A stretch of DNA of 64,000 nucleotides from Petrolisthes cinctipes (lineage: Eukaryota > Arthropoda > Malacostraca > Decapoda > Porcellanidae): assembly GCA_033782935.1 (NCBI GenBank), contig JAWQEG010003695.1, forward strand, positions 1-64,000, read 5' to 3'. A program made the translations under genes and the position numbers. The notes below the pieces were generated by a model. It was not told the DNA's origin. It was given only the letters and a program-made list of their open reading frames with translations, and made no database searches. Positions 13,690-26,185 of the stretch are shown here, piece by piece (the stretch's first letter is position 1; each line of letters opens with the position of its first letter).

Positions 13690-14130
13690 AAAAGAATGGG
13701 AATAGGAACCTGAAGGATTAAGGAGATTACGAAGTAGAATTTGAAAGATTGGGAAGTATTCGAAAAGGAGCTTCAAGGATTGGGGAGCATACGAAAAAGG
13801 ATTTGAAAGATTGGGAAGTATACGAAAAGGGGCTTAATGATTGGGGAGCATACGAAAAACTATTTTAAAGATTGGAAGGCATACGAAAAGGGGCTTCAAG
13901 GATTGGGGAGTATACGAAACAGGACTTGAAGGATTAGGGAGGATACGAAATGAACTTCCAGGATTGGGAAGCATAACAAAAGGGGTTGAAGGATTAAGGA
14001 GAATGTAAAAATGGGTTTGAAGGATTGGGGAGCATACGAAAAAGGGATTGAGGGATTGTAGAAAATACGAAAATGAAAATCAAAGGATTGGGAGACTATG
14101 AAAATGAGCCCGAAGGATTGAGAGAACATA
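13690..14130. repeat. ~31-bp minisatellite
   Basis: The unit GATTGGGGAGCATACGAAAA, followed by a GGG(C/A)TT-type spacer, recurs about every 31 bp, for instance near 13790, 13821, 13851, 13880 and 13912, for roughly a dozen degenerate copies. The long minus-strand open frame is a by-product. Confidence 0.82.
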
Positions 14131-14175
14131 CAATTAGTGTGTAGGATTAAATTAAATGTGTAAAGCATTTGGCTG

Positions 14176-14178
<3 letters not shown>

Positions 14179-14208
<30 letters not shown>
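14179..14208. repeat. (TG)n microsatellite
   Basis: Short uninterrupted TG tract. Confidence 0.95.
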
Positions 14209-14210
<2 letters not shown>

Positions 14211-14247
14211 GACCGGGTGCAGTGTAGTTTATATGTGGGGCTGTAGA

Positions 14248-14404
14248 TTAAGGACCCTGTGATTGTGTATGGGAATAGATGGCTTCTGATTCCTCCTGAC
14301 TATGCCACGAAACAAGCTCCTTCCATATAGGTAGTGTTTCGTGGCAATATTTGAAGGACTCATTTAACTCCAATTTTCTGACTACATCACAGGGCCCTTA
14401 TTAA
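14248..14404 (-). mobile_element. Family A MITE-like element
   Basis: Starts TTAAGGACCCTGTG and ends CACAGGGCCCTTATTAA. Body markers are GGCTTCTGATTCCTCCTGAC, CCACGAAACAAGCTCCTTCC and TTTGAAGGACTCATTTAACT. Reverse orientation relative to 1560. Confidence 0.8.
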
Positions 14405-16062
<1,658 letters not shown>

Positions 16063-16309
16063 ACCTGCTTTGTGATTCTGTGAGTAGCGAGGGATTGGAA
16101 TTCTACCCTGGTGTACTGGGCCCAGATGACGGGTTGTTGTCATTCATGAGGACCGACCTTTCCTACTTCTCTACCCTCGTATCTCTCCTACTCATATTCC
16201 TCCTAACTTTTCTTCTCCTTTCACATAAATCTTTTTAACTCCTCATTCTTTAATTCACCTCTATTTCCTTCTCCTCTCCAACTTGAAAGGGATTATGCAT
16301 GATTAATAA

Positions 16310-16312
<3 letters not shown>

Positions 16313-16365
<53 letters not shown>
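16313..16365. repeat. (GA)n microsatellite
   Basis: About 53 bp of GA. Confidence 0.96.
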
Positions 16366-16368
<3 letters not shown>

Positions 16369-16555
16369 GTTACAAACTTCCACTTGATATTGTTGCACCA
16401 ACTCTCTTTCCTTTGATACTAATCTCTCTCTCTCTCTCCGTGAATTTTTTCCGTAAAGGGCTCTGCGACAGTGGTTTCTTATATAGCTTATGCGACTTCT
16501 TTATTGCCCATGAGTGGATGCAAGTGTGTGCGTACCGGTATGTATTTGTGTGTGT

Positions 16556-16699
16556 TTAAGGGACCCTGTGGTGTAGTCAGAAAATTGGAGATTTACGAGT
16601 CCTTCAAATATTGCCATGAAACACCAAGGAGCTTGTTTCACGGCATAGTCACTGGAATCAGAAGCCTCCAACTTTCATACACGATCACAGGGTCCTTAA
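16556..16699 (+). mobile_element. Family A MITE-like element
   Basis: 144 bp between TTAA at 16556-16559 and 16696-16699. It has GGGACCCTGTG and CACAGGGTCC ends and GAGTCCTTCAAATATTGCC inside. The CACCACCTATAAGG spacer of the 1560 copy is shortened. Confidence 0.8.
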
Positions 16700-16997
16700 G
16701 TGCGCCCTCAAATGAGTGTGTTTACCTCACTGCAGTATGTAGACCCTGTGTAATACATGTTTACACTTTCCTTGCTAGCCTTACCTATGTTTAAAGGAAA
16801 CTAGAGAAGTATGACACATAAAACAGTTGAAATAGTAAAGTACATACATAATCTTAACGTTGACGAAGGGTTTGGATAGAGGACACAACTTATTTGGCTG
16901 ACTATACAGTACCTTGAAACGCCCACAGATGTCGTCAACTCGTGTAATGAATGGACGCACCATCGGACACTAATCCAGGCAACCTTACAAGTCACAA

Positions 16998-17204
16998 GTA
17001 CAGCCATTTGCTGATAGTGCTGGACCAGGGTCCAAGGGAGTGTTGGAGAGCAACTTAACAGAGTTCGAAAAAGTGAATTTAAACCTCTAAACCTCTCTCA
17101 ACGTTGAGAATGGTTTGGAAAATTCATTTGTTCGAACTCTTGTTCAGTTGCTCTCCAACACTCCTTGGACCCTGCCAGGTGCAGCACTATCAGCCATGGC
17201 TGTA
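16998..17204. mobile_element. Foldback / long inverted repeat
   Basis: A 207-bp imperfect palindrome with arms of about 90 bp. Left-arm strings GTACAGCCATTTGCTGATAG, GGGTCCAAGGGAGTGTTGGA and AGAGTTCGAA are mirrored on the right as CTATCAGCCATGGCTGTAC, TCCAACACTCCTTGGACCC and TTCGAACTCT. A loop of about 25 bp lies near 17085-17110. A possible CAA duplication flanks it. No coding capacity. Confidence 0.75.
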
Positions 17205-17380
17205 CCAACAGCAGCAACATCGACAACAGCAGCATCAGCATCAGACTTCCACACTATGCAGCCCCTCTAACCACGGAGTAAGTGTTGCTGTTGATTTTTT
17301 TTTTTTTTTTTTTTCCAATTTAGTCATCAGCTTGGTTTGGTTATTAACTAAACCTGCCATAGGATCAAACAACATGAGCA

Positions 17381-17552
17381 TTAAAGGGGGCAATTCACTT
17401 TTGTTACATTGGAGTGCCTTGATTCCTCCAAAGTATGCCAGGAAACAGGACCAGATGAACAAAAATAATGGTGTTCTGTTGCTTGGAATAGTTTGGAGGA
17501 ATCAGTTGCTCCAGATTTACCAACACTGTAACACTGTACTTCCCCCTTTACA
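17381..17552 (+). mobile_element. Family B MITE-like element
   Basis: Starts TTAAAGGGGGCAATTC. Contains TTGATTCCTCCAAAGTATGC, CAGGAAACAGGACCAGATGA, TGGAATAGTTTGGAGGAATC and CCAGATTTACCAACACTG. The right border reads CCCCCTTTA instead of CTTAA. Confidence 0.75.
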
Positions 17553-18796
17553 TCAAATAGTCATGCAGATAATACAAATAATTAAGGTACTGGTAGACTG
17601 CGTGTAAGCTAGACATGTTAATCCACCTACACTATCGTAACAAAGATTATAAAGTAAAGAGATGGATTTAAGGGAGTGCAAAATATTCCGTTGACCTTAT
17701 AGTACAAAATAATAATATAGAATAGTTATGTATAGTATAAATGAAAGAAAACGCAATCATCAAAGAAAATATGCCTTTTTAATGGATAACATGCATCTTC
17801 ACCCATATTTGTAGTCCACTCCCTAATCCTCAACCCACAGTCCCTGACCCAATCCACCCTCATCCTAACCCCCTTCCTAATCCTACCCTGGATCCCTAAA
17901 TTCCCCGCATATTATGCTGCCCATGAGCGGCCCTCTGCGGGACCTTGAACTTGAACTTAATTCCCCTATGTCTGCTTAAATCTTAGTTACCATATCTGTG
18001 TTTTCAAAGATTCTCATTTATTGACAGGACATCTCTAGACACCCTACCGAGGATGATACAATTTCAGTTTCACAATATACAGTTGGAGTTTGCCTTGGTG
18101 TGGTGCCTCCTTAATTAAGCTGAAGTTATGGACCAAACTGCGATTAATAAGCAAATACTTATACAGTTTTATTGTTGCAGGAAAAGTGTCAACCAGTGGT
18201 TTATTGTGGGAGTGGCTGGCTGGCTGGCTATTCATGTAATCTAGTACTGGTTGGCCTCTTTTAAGAACTAGCAGTGTTTGCATCCCTGCGGCCTGCTATG
18301 TATACAGGTAGGTCTTTGTTCGTAAATGTGAAAAATTGGTGGTACCCTTTGTTTTGGAGATACATATAGTACGTTAAATCTTTAATGTACAGTCACGAGC
18401 ACTAATAAGAATACAGCTTTGGGTGAAGCTTTCAACAGTTCAATTCACCAACGAATTATTCCAATGGAGATCTTTTTGTATATTTATTTACCGTCTCTAG
18501 GTCTTCGAAGCACACGTGGATACTTATTTGTGTTCGTGACAGTACTCCCTTGAATTTGCCCGGAGAGTTGATGTGGCCAGTTCTTTAAGGGTGCGCATCC
18601 CTTATACTCCAACCCCTCTCAATTATTCATTAATAGTCTCTCCATTCCTTCCACATCATAAGTGTTTGTAGTCCCACCTCTCTATCACCTTCTCCCTTGT
18701 CATATTGTACCGAATTAGTCTTCCAGGCCTAATGGGTTTTTTCTTTAAGCATAACTTAAGATGAAGGGAAGAGTAGTGAACAGAGAAGCACTAATG
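17553..18796. other. Unannotated stretch with one short dispersed motif
   Basis: No gene seen. Positions 17922-17958 (CATGAGCGGCCCTCTGCGGG then ACCTTGAACTTGAACTT) recur in reverse complement at 45852-45893, which marks a dispersed repeat of unknown type. Confidence 0.45.
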
Positions 18797-19050
18797 CAGG
18801 GTTGTCAAACTCATTTACCCCAGCGGGTTACATTAAATTAGAGTATACAGTACGCGGGCCAGATCATTATAAACAGATCGATACCACTTATTACGGAAGT
18901 AATATAATAATAATGGATTAATAATAATAATGATAATAATAATAAGAAAGAAAGGTAAATTTTATCTACACTCGTGTTTACGTGAAAAGTTGTAAACATA
19001 AGGCAGGCCGACTGATAGGAGCAAAGAATGTGCCGCGGGCCACGTGACTA
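18797..19050. mobile_element. hAT-like MITE fragment
   Basis: Begins CAGGGTTGTCAAACTC, which resembles the terminal inverted repeat of common animal hAT MITEs (CAGGGGTGTCAAACTC type), with GCGGGCCAGATC inside. A second GCCGCGGGCCACGTG lies near 19032. No matching right terminus was found, so this is probably a one-ended relic. An (AAT)n-like run is at 18904-18950. Confidence 0.45.
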
Positions 19051-19914
19051 ATGTGTTTAATTATTACAGATACTGGAATGTTTCTAAGTGGTATACATTG
19101 TAGTGACAACGCATACATATTGAGGCAGCCAGCCAGCATAAATTTGTGCATCTGACGAGTGGACCAGCAATCTCCGGTCTGCATATGTACTACGGTATAT
19201 AAAGGTTTGTTGAATGTTATCTTTTTCAGTTCAGGAAAAATCAATTGCCCCTACATGTTTCTTTAATAAGTGAGTCAGATCAGACAAAGAATAAGAATAA
19301 AAAAGTTGTCACTTATTTGAATTGGTAGTAATTTTTGTTAATCAAATGGAAAAAATCCAAATGACCTACAGAAATTAACGTAGACTCAGTATTGGAGGCG
19401 AAGAGTTTATTATAAAAAATTTGGGAGTGTTTTTTCTCAAATACTTGTCAAGATGATTTGGGTTGGGAAGTAGTTGAAGAGGTCATAAATCTGTAAATAG
19501 TAATGTGAAAACTTTGCAAAGGACAAAAAATAAATTTTAAGTAGTTGCCACTAAAGAGTGTCTACCAATGGTGATTACTATGTACAGTACAATCGGCAGC
19601 ATAAGTTTCCTTCATTTCCACCTGTGTATGTATTAGCTATAGTGATATTGTAATACAGAGCTGACAAATATAGTTCTCGCATGGTAAATTACTTATGTTG
19701 TTGGAATAAAAACTGGTTCAGAATGCAACTATCTGGTCATATTAGCAATATTAAGTACATGAGATGGACGCGAATTTATGCTGCTGGCTGTATGTTGTAA
19801 GTAGAAGTATTGTAAAAACTTGACTAAATGAAATTTGTTTGGCAAAAATGTGTACAGCTTTATTATTAATGTAGCTATTATTGTGTTTCAGGTATGGGAG
19901 GACATACAGTGGTC
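19051..19914. other. Unannotated stretch
   Basis: AT-rich; nothing recognised. Confidence 0.4.
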
Positions 19915-19924
19915 TGGACTATCT

Positions 19925-20580
19925 TTAGCTCTGACGCCTCGCTCCCTCCGGGAACTCCCCCCAAGGGGGTGGCCACGACAGAAGTGTCTCCAGTTTTCCC
20001 TGTTCCAACACTCTCTTCTTAACTTGGTCAAGCCCTACTCTGCCCCTCACGTTTTTCTCCCTTACATACTCTTCCACTCTGTTTTGCCATTTGACAGGAG
20101 GTTTACCTCTCACACCAGGTCCCACAACTTTACTTCCATACACCTTCTTTACAAACTCTTCACCTTGCATTCTCTCTACATGTCCAAACCACCTCAGTGT
20201 ATTACGCTTCACTCTCTCAACCACTCCACACTCAATACCAATTGCCTTCTCACTCATACCACATCTCTCATTACTTTCTCCATCCCACCTAGTAAGTCCA
20301 CATGCTCCTCTCAAGTAACTCATTTCCACTGCACCTATTCTAGACTGTTGAGCCCTACTCCATGTCCATGTCTCTGACGCATATGTCAGTGTTGGCAGGA
20401 TTATACTATTTCGTAGTCCCCTTTTCACTTCCATACCCATACTTCTACCCTTCATAATCCTCCCCAGTGATCCTATGACCTGTCTACTCCTCACTGTTCT
20501 CTCCCTAATTTCTCCTTCCATATTTACATAGAACTGTACCCTGGTACTTAAACTCCTTCACTTCCTCCATTCTCTCACCC
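19925..20580 (-). pseudogene. LINE reverse transcriptase, C-terminal region
   Basis: The open frame below 20521 continues upstream to the hAT insertion in a related frame (GERMEEVKEFKYQGT near 20580-20535). Recognisable C-terminal RT motifs are TLTYASETWTWSRAQQSRIG, EMSYLRGACGLTRWDGES and RNTLRWFGHVERMQGEEF, near residues 48-130 of the 198-residue frame. The tail KLETLLSWPPPWGEFPEG is shared with the 26.2 kb copy. Between GTVLCKYG and EGEIRERTVR a frame disturbance near 20520 suggests decay. No catalytic residues lie in this part; it is the thumb/connection region that follows the polymerase core. Confidence 0.85.
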
Positions 20581-20587
20581 TCTAGAG

Positions 20588-20856
20588 CATTGGTTCCCAA
20601 ACTGAGGGTAAATTAAAAAAATTTCTGGGAGGGGTAACATAAAAAAGATAAGAATTCTGAAAATCAAGAATTCATTGCAGTACCTGGCATTAGAATTAAC
20701 TTAGTCTTAGTATGTAAAGTAATCCTATAATAGTTAAACCGAATAACAATAAACATAAAAAAACGTATTAAAAAAAGAACATTTTGTGAAAGGGGTAACA
20801 TGCTTAATGTGACATGTTAAATTGGGTAACAAGCTGAAAAAGTTTGGGAACCACTG
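20588..20856. mobile_element. hAT-like MITE with 8-bp target duplication
   Basis: A 269-bp insertion with inverted ends CATTGGTTCCCAAACT and AGTTTGGGAACCACTG, the classic hAT-MITE terminus. It is flanked by a perfect direct 8-bp repeat CTCTAGAG at 20580-20587 and 20857-20864. Eight-base duplications are diagnostic of hAT. It has no coding capacity. It lies inside the LINE coding region, so it is younger than that LINE copy. Confidence 0.93.
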
Positions 20857-20864
20857 CTCTAGAG

Positions 20865-21139
20865 TTATCTCACACTTAGTCCCACTCTGTACGGTGTGGC
20901 AAAGTCAATCACTTCAGTTTCTGCCCTCTCAAATACCATCACTTTACTTTTCCCACCGTTCACCTTCAGTTTCCTTAGTTTACACACTGATTGAAACTCA
21001 TCCACCACCCTATGTAACTCCCTTTCACTCTCAGCCATCAGAACAGTGTCATCTGCATATAAACTTGCCACCATGGACCAATTTACTTCATTCAGCATCA
21101 ACTTCACCCCCCGGCCATTCACTTCTCATACAACCATCC
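20865..21139 (-). pseudogene. LINE reverse transcriptase core with YADD
   Basis: Reads through [20 protein letters not shown], with the RT motif C YADD (catalytic aspartates), followed by ESERELHRVVDEFQSVCKLR and KLKVNGGKSKVMVFER, typical of the palm domain of non-LTR RTs. It runs straight into the hAT insertion on its 3' side and the TA microsatellite on its 5' side. The conserved module just upstream (MDGCMRE-like) survives only as a few codons near 21122-21140. Confidence 0.88.
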
Positions 21140-21511
<372 letters not shown>

Positions 21512-21659
21512 TTTTACATTTCAGGAGTTATCCCATCTTCAACTTTCCTATTGCTCTCCTAACCTCTTCCCTTCCTAATTCTCCCTGTACACCCTGTCGT
21601 CTACCCCCTGCCTCCATCCCCATGCATGACACCACTGCCTCCCCTCATTCCTCACCCAC

Positions 21660-22110
21660 TCACAGTAACTTCATTCTCACGCTACCAGACTTTCCTTCTC
21701 CTCTCTCTTTAACCTCCTTCCTGAACAATTTCTGGTTTTCTTTAAACTTCTCAATCAGTTTCCTACCAAACTCTTCATCCACTCTCCTTTTACTCTTACT
21801 CACCATCCTTTTCACTTCCCTCTTACATATATTATATTCTCTCTTCCACTTCTGACGCATTCCTTTGTAATGTTCTATATGTCTTCCTTTTCTTCTCTAT
21901 TGCATCTTTCACTTCTTCTGCATGACCACCAAGCACTCCCTTTCTTGCCCTTCTTCTGTGTCTTGTATCCCACTACCTCTGCTGCTGTCCTCATTACTAG
22001 TGTCTTAAACATTTCATACACATCATTCATTCCCTCCCCTATACCCATCCTTGCTTCCTCCAGCAATGGCAATGGTGGTGGGAGTAAAGAGGAAAAAACA
22101 AAGAATGTGT
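21660..22110 (-). pseudogene. LINE linker between endonuclease and RT
   Basis: Two frames cover a charged helical linker: VYEMFKTLVMRTAAEVVGYK (near 22030) and MRQKWKREYNICKREVKRMV followed by SKSKRRVDEEFGRKLIEKFK (21860-21740). A frameshift near 21870-21890 separates them. Similar AWW... and RRVDEEFGRKL strings are typical of this LINE type, by memory. Confidence 0.75.
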
Positions 22111-22607
22111 GATAAATATCACTAGAGGTGGCAATATCGTAACCAATGAGGTTGAGGTGGATGCTGCTGCGGAAAGCTAAAACCGTTAGTATTGGGAAAA
22201 GATTCACCTCGGTGACCTACCCTTCCTCAGGGAGGGTTGGTAAGCCTTACCCTGCCTCCACGTGGCAACCTTGGTAACACCTCCTTTTTTTACCATTTTT
22301 TTTATAAAGCAGGAGGTGGAGCTAAAGGGGGAGGTGGTGTGGGGGATTGGATTTTAGCTTCCCCCACATATAGGTTTTAGTAATTGTATATATCTTTTTA
22401 GTTTTTAATATTTCTTTTTAACATCTTTTTAACCAGAGTAACCCTTTTTTTTAATGCTGACGGCCCGTGTCCCTCTGGGAATGAGCGCTGCATTGGCCTT
22501 GCCAGCCATCAGCGGCCCCCCAGTGGGGGAGTGGACAGATATGGCTGCAGGCGGGGGGGGGGGGGTCTCCGGGTTTCCCCGTGGGGGGAGGGGGGAAGGG
22601 GGGGTGC
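22111..22607. other. Probable LINE 5' leader region
   Basis: Between the head-to-head LINE fragments. Contains a G homopolymer near 22553-22565 and GC-rich sequence (GCATTGGCCTTGCCAGCCAT) just ahead of the endonuclease start, probably the 5' untranslated region of the plus-strand LINE. The part near 22200-22440 is unassigned. Confidence 0.45.
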
Positions 22608-23382
22608 ATGAGAGTGGTAGCAGTGAATGTGAATGCGATGGTTGAAAAGACGAAGAGGCGATAAATAGTTGAATGTTTTAAGAATGGAGGAGTAGATGTG
22701 ATGGGAGTGACTGAGACACACTTGAAAGGATGGGGAGTGGAGGAGTGTGAGGCTGGAGGAGAGAGTGTGATGTGGGAGGGAATGGAGGGAGGTGTAGTGT
22801 GGACATGAATGAGTGAGAAGTGTAAAGGAAGAGGGAGGGAGGGGTGTGCAGTGCTGGTAGCACCAAGGGTATGGAAGAGTAGATGGACATGGATGGTGTG
22901 GGACGAGAGTGGCATGGGTGACAGGAAAGATTGGTTTGGTTAAGTATGCATGGGTGTGTGCGTATGCACCTGTGAATGAGAGGAATAAGGCGGGGAGAGA
23001 AAAAATGAGAGATTTCTGGGAGAAGTTGAATGGGTGTTTGAGGAAGTTTGAGAGTGGGAGGAAGATTGTAATGATGGGTGATATGAATGGGAAAGTAGGA
23101 AATGAGAGAGTAGGAAGTATTGTTGGTAAATGGGGTGTGGAAGGAGTGAATGAGAATGGTGAATATCTGGTGGACGTCTGTGCTGAGAGGGGGTTGTTCT
23201 TGGCTAACACCTTCTTTGAGCACAAGATGATCCACCGGTATACATGGAGGAGAAGGGATGATAGAGGAGAAAAAAAGAGTTTAATTTATTATATAGCAGT
23301 GGATGAAAGATTACGGAAAGATGTGATGGATGCGAAAGTAGTGAGAGGAATGTTCAGTGCTCTGACCATTTTGCTGTCTTAA
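22608..23382 (+). pseudogene. LINE apurinic-type endonuclease domain, broken
   Basis: Starts MRVVAVNVNAMVEK at 22608. It continues through frameshifts and stops with GVDVMGVTETHLKGWGVEE (active-site TETH), YAWVCAYAPVNERNKAG, KIVMMGDMNGKVGNE (the GDMN active-site loop) and HRYTWRRRDD. It ends near SLIYYIAV, where an SLIDYI-type Asp is expected, so a catalytic residue looks replaced. The last codons read SDHFAV in a shifted frame, which is the usual C-terminal SDH motif. The coding is cut at TTAA (23379-23382) by the next element. This is the DNA-nicking domain of the same LINE type as 19915-22110, in the opposite orientation. Confidence 0.85.
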
Positions 23383-23758
23383 GCTACGGTCACACTGGCC
23401 ATTTGTACCCTGGGAGACCCAAGCGTAGAGTAGGATTGGATGCTGTCCCTTGGAAGTTTTTGGTCACACTACAGAAAGTAGAACCATCAGCCCAGTTCAA
23501 TGATATCAAGTTACAAAGAGCAGTGCACAATGGAGGACGAGGAATACATGCTGGCATCTATGACTATTTTAACAATTGCAGTAGCCTACGAGCACATAAA
23601 ACGGAAAAGAAATAAAGTGAAGAGACTGTGGGTCAAACCGTGGATGGCAAGAAAGAGGAAAAGTGTGTATAACAACCTAATTCAGGAGATGCACCTAGAT
23701 GATGGACGTGGTTTTGTGACTATCACGGAATGTCAAGAGAGAATTTTCAAGAGCGGCT
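23383..23758 (+). mobile_element. PIF/Harbinger-like fragment, plus copy
   Basis: Begins directly after TTAA with GCTACGGTCACACTGGCC. The frame 23500-23758 encodes EDEEYMLASMTILTIAVAYE, then KRLWVKPWMARKRKSVYNNL and IQEMHLDDGRGF. This is the N-terminal region of a PIF/Harbinger transposase (K-R-x-W-V-x-P-W pattern). The DDE catalytic domain is absent; the frame breaks at CGGCTTTAA. Confidence 0.75.
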
Positions 23759-24073
23759 TTAAGCCGCGGTCACACTGGCCAAAAAATGCTTGGATCCCAC
23801 TGTAGAGGTGGATTTTCGTCCAACCTTGGAGAGTTTTGCTTGGGGATTTCCAAGGTATCCTGACACGAGTAGAATCGTTTGCCTCCAAGCCCAAGGTTGG
23901 AATGAAGGAACTTAAAAACTATTGTTAGTGAAAATAATTTATTGTACTGTACTTATTTCGAAAAATAATGACAAATAGTAAATAAATAAATCAAATTAGC
24001 GTAATGAATACATAAATACCTTTTTTCTCGATAACAAAATTATCCTATAAACTTTGATTTGAGAACACTTCTG
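23759..24073. other. Spacer with second TIR-like end
   Basis: A second TTAA (23759-23762) is followed by GCCGCGGTCACACTGGCC, almost the same terminus as at 23383 and in the same direction, then by sequence unlike the first copy. It is AT-rich from about 23930. Probably part of a second, nested element. Confidence 0.5.
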
Positions 24074-24402
24074 CTACCAAAACAATGATACCAAGTTCAG
24101 AAGCTCTTGAAAATTCTCTCTTGACATTCCGTGATAGTCACAAAAGCCACGTCCATCTTCTAGGCGTATCTCCTGAATTAGGTTGTTATACACACTTTTC
24201 TTCTTTCTTGCCATCCACGGTTTGACCCACAGTCTCTTCATTTTATTTCTTTTCCGTTTTATGTGAGCGTAGGCTGCTGCAATTGTAAAAATAGTCATAG
24301 ATGCCAGCATGTATTCCTCGTCCTCCATTGTGCACTGCTCTTTGTAGCTTGATATCATTGGACTGGGCTAATGGTTCTACTTTCTGTAGTGTGACCAAAA
24401 AC
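24074..24402 (-). mobile_element. PIF/Harbinger-like fragment, inverted copy
   Basis: Encodes the same N-terminal region as the plus copy: TMEDEEYMLASMTIFTIAAA, KRLWVKPWMARKKKSVYNNL, and further into IQEIRLEDGRGFCDYHGMSR and ENFQELLNLV. It reaches slightly further than the plus copy and retains the intact reading near GMSREN. It ends on the right at AGTGTGACCAAAAACCG, matching TTTTTGGTCACACT inside the plus copy (23459-23472). No DDE residues are encoded. Confidence 0.75.
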
Positions 24403-24962
24403 CGTATTTCCATGCATTCACTGGCTGCGATGTAGTGTCTGCCTTTCGTGGTAAAGGGAAGAAGTCAGCATGGCAGACTTGGAACATCTGTGAGGAGGTC
24501 ACTGAAACCATCACAATGCTCAGTCAGAATCCCTCCACTGTAAGTGATACTGACATGCAACAGTTGGAGAAATTTGTCATACTCATGTATGACAGATCAA
24601 GTGCAGCAACCAGTGTGGATGAAGCGAGATTGGATCTATTCGCCCGCAAGCAGAGGTCATACAACTCTATCCCACCAACGGAGGCAGCCTTGAGGGAACA
24701 TGCGAGACGAGCAGCTTACCAGGCTGGAATCATCTGGAGTCAAGCTACAATCACCAGGCCGGACCTTAGCAGCCCTGCTCATTGGGGTTGGATCAAGAAT
24801 GGGGATGCATGGCAGGTATGTTGGACTACGCTGCCCCCAGTTGGGGCTAGTTGCCAGGAACTGACTAAGTGTGCATGCAAGAAAGGTTGCAACATGAGGT
24901 GCAAATGCTTTCGTTCAGCACTTCCATGCACAGCACTCTGCGGATGTACATGTGAACAATAG
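24403..24962 (+). pseudogene. Cys-rich (CXC-like) repeat-associated ORF, 5'-truncated
   Basis: Open from FHAFTGCDVVSAFRGKGKK (24408), upstream of the first ATG at 24435, to a stop at 24960. The first part holds KKSAWQTWNICEEVTETIT, LEKFVILMYDRSSAATSVDE and IPPTEAALREHARRAAYQAG. The last 30 residues are Cys-rich (TKCACKKGCNMRCKCF, then CTALCGCTC), like a tesmin/TSO1-type CXC cluster. I remember closely similar sequences in multicopy predicted proteins of marine animals, which suggests a mobile-element protein, but I cannot name it. The 5' half is missing: the Harbinger-like relic abuts HAFTGCD. Function unknown. Confidence 0.6.
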
Positions 24963-25640
24963 AATCTGTTAACATACACGAAAGTATATCGTGTGTTTGT
25001 TTTGAACACCTTGTTGGTTAAGAGAATACCGCTCATTCTCGTACGAATAATACAGTTGCTTTTTTATGCAAATATTTACCTCTGTTACTGATATTTTGTT
25101 CAATTTCTAGTAATTTTATTATGTTATTTTTACCTTTGTTACTTTTTTGTGCCATTTCAGTTTATTCTAGTAATATTATGCCATTTCAATTTATTCTAGT
25201 AATGTAATGATGTGTTTGTTTTCTTTTTGTTTGTTAAGATATTTCACTGATTACACCATATTGTGAATGTAACATGTAGGCCTATACAATTATTGATCTT
25301 GTGTTCAATTGTTTCCGTCCATGTAGTACTGATATAATATTGTTCTTACATCGTTTCTTCGTGTAAGCTGTTTTATATTGTTGTTGTATGTTCCTATAGT
25401 TGTAATTGTGCCATGAGGTGCCTTCCTGGATAGGTTTTGCAGGAGCATCTTCAGTGTTTAAAAAATAAAATTTTGAAAACTTCATCGTCTTTGTTTATAC
25501 ATCTAACATATATCACGAGTGTTTTATGACATTATTGGTGATTGTCTACACAATCTGCAGACCTATAATAATAATTAGTATTCCTATGTGGTAATTTGCA
25601 CCTTTCTGTGAGAGGTAAATGTTAAGAGTATGCCTGAAAA
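24963..25640 (+). other. 3' flank of Cys-rich ORF
   Basis: AT-rich. A ~31-bp unit (GCCATTTCAGTTTATTCTAG) is duplicated at 25152-25203. An AATAAA lies near 25464, a possible polyadenylation signal for the ORF above. Nothing else recognised. Confidence 0.4.
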
Positions 25641-26150
25641 CATATTTGACCAGACGACATTTTCAATATATTAAATATCCAACACGCAGCCCTGACCATG
25701 AAAGCAATTCTAAGGGCCAATATGGCGGCCATCTTGAAAAATAGTGGCCATATTGTATTTTAAAGTAGCTGACCACCTCTGGCATGTGTACAAACATGGA
25801 AATCGATGTCAAGATAATGAAAATAGACCAATTGTATGCAATTTTACACAATAATAGGTTTCCGGGGTCAATTTGGCGGCCATTTTGACCAATCTATCCG
25901 CCATATTGAATTTTGAAGTTTTTCATTGACTTCAGCATCCATGTAAAGATGGAAATCGATACCAAGATCATTAAAATTGGCCAAATACACGCAGTTCTAT
26001 ACCAGAAATGAGGTTTTAGGGCTACCTGGGGCGGCCATCTTGAAAAAATGGCCGCCATCTTGGAATTTCGCTTGGCTCATCGGGCAGAATTGATCAAATA
26101 TGTCTTGAGAATCTTCATGCCAAATTTCATGCTTGCATCATATTTTGCAG
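25641..26150. repeat. ~150-bp degenerate tandem repeat with GGCGGCCAT core
   Basis: GGCGGCCATCTTGAAAAAT (25724), GGCGGCCATTTTGACCAAT (25876) and GGCGGCCATCTTGAAAAAAT (26031) each follow about 150 bp after the last. CATGGAAATCGATGTCAAGA and GATGGAAATCGATACCAAGA recur at matching offsets. The last unit holds an inverted pair (GGCGGCCATCTTGA, GGCCGCCATCTTGG). Non-coding. Confidence 0.75.
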
Positions 26151-26185
26151 AATTCTTATTAAAAATTAATTTTATCTGCCCCACT

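Noticed and set aside
13192..13776. 194-codon minus-strand frame
   Set aside because: Read through two minisatellites; low complexity.
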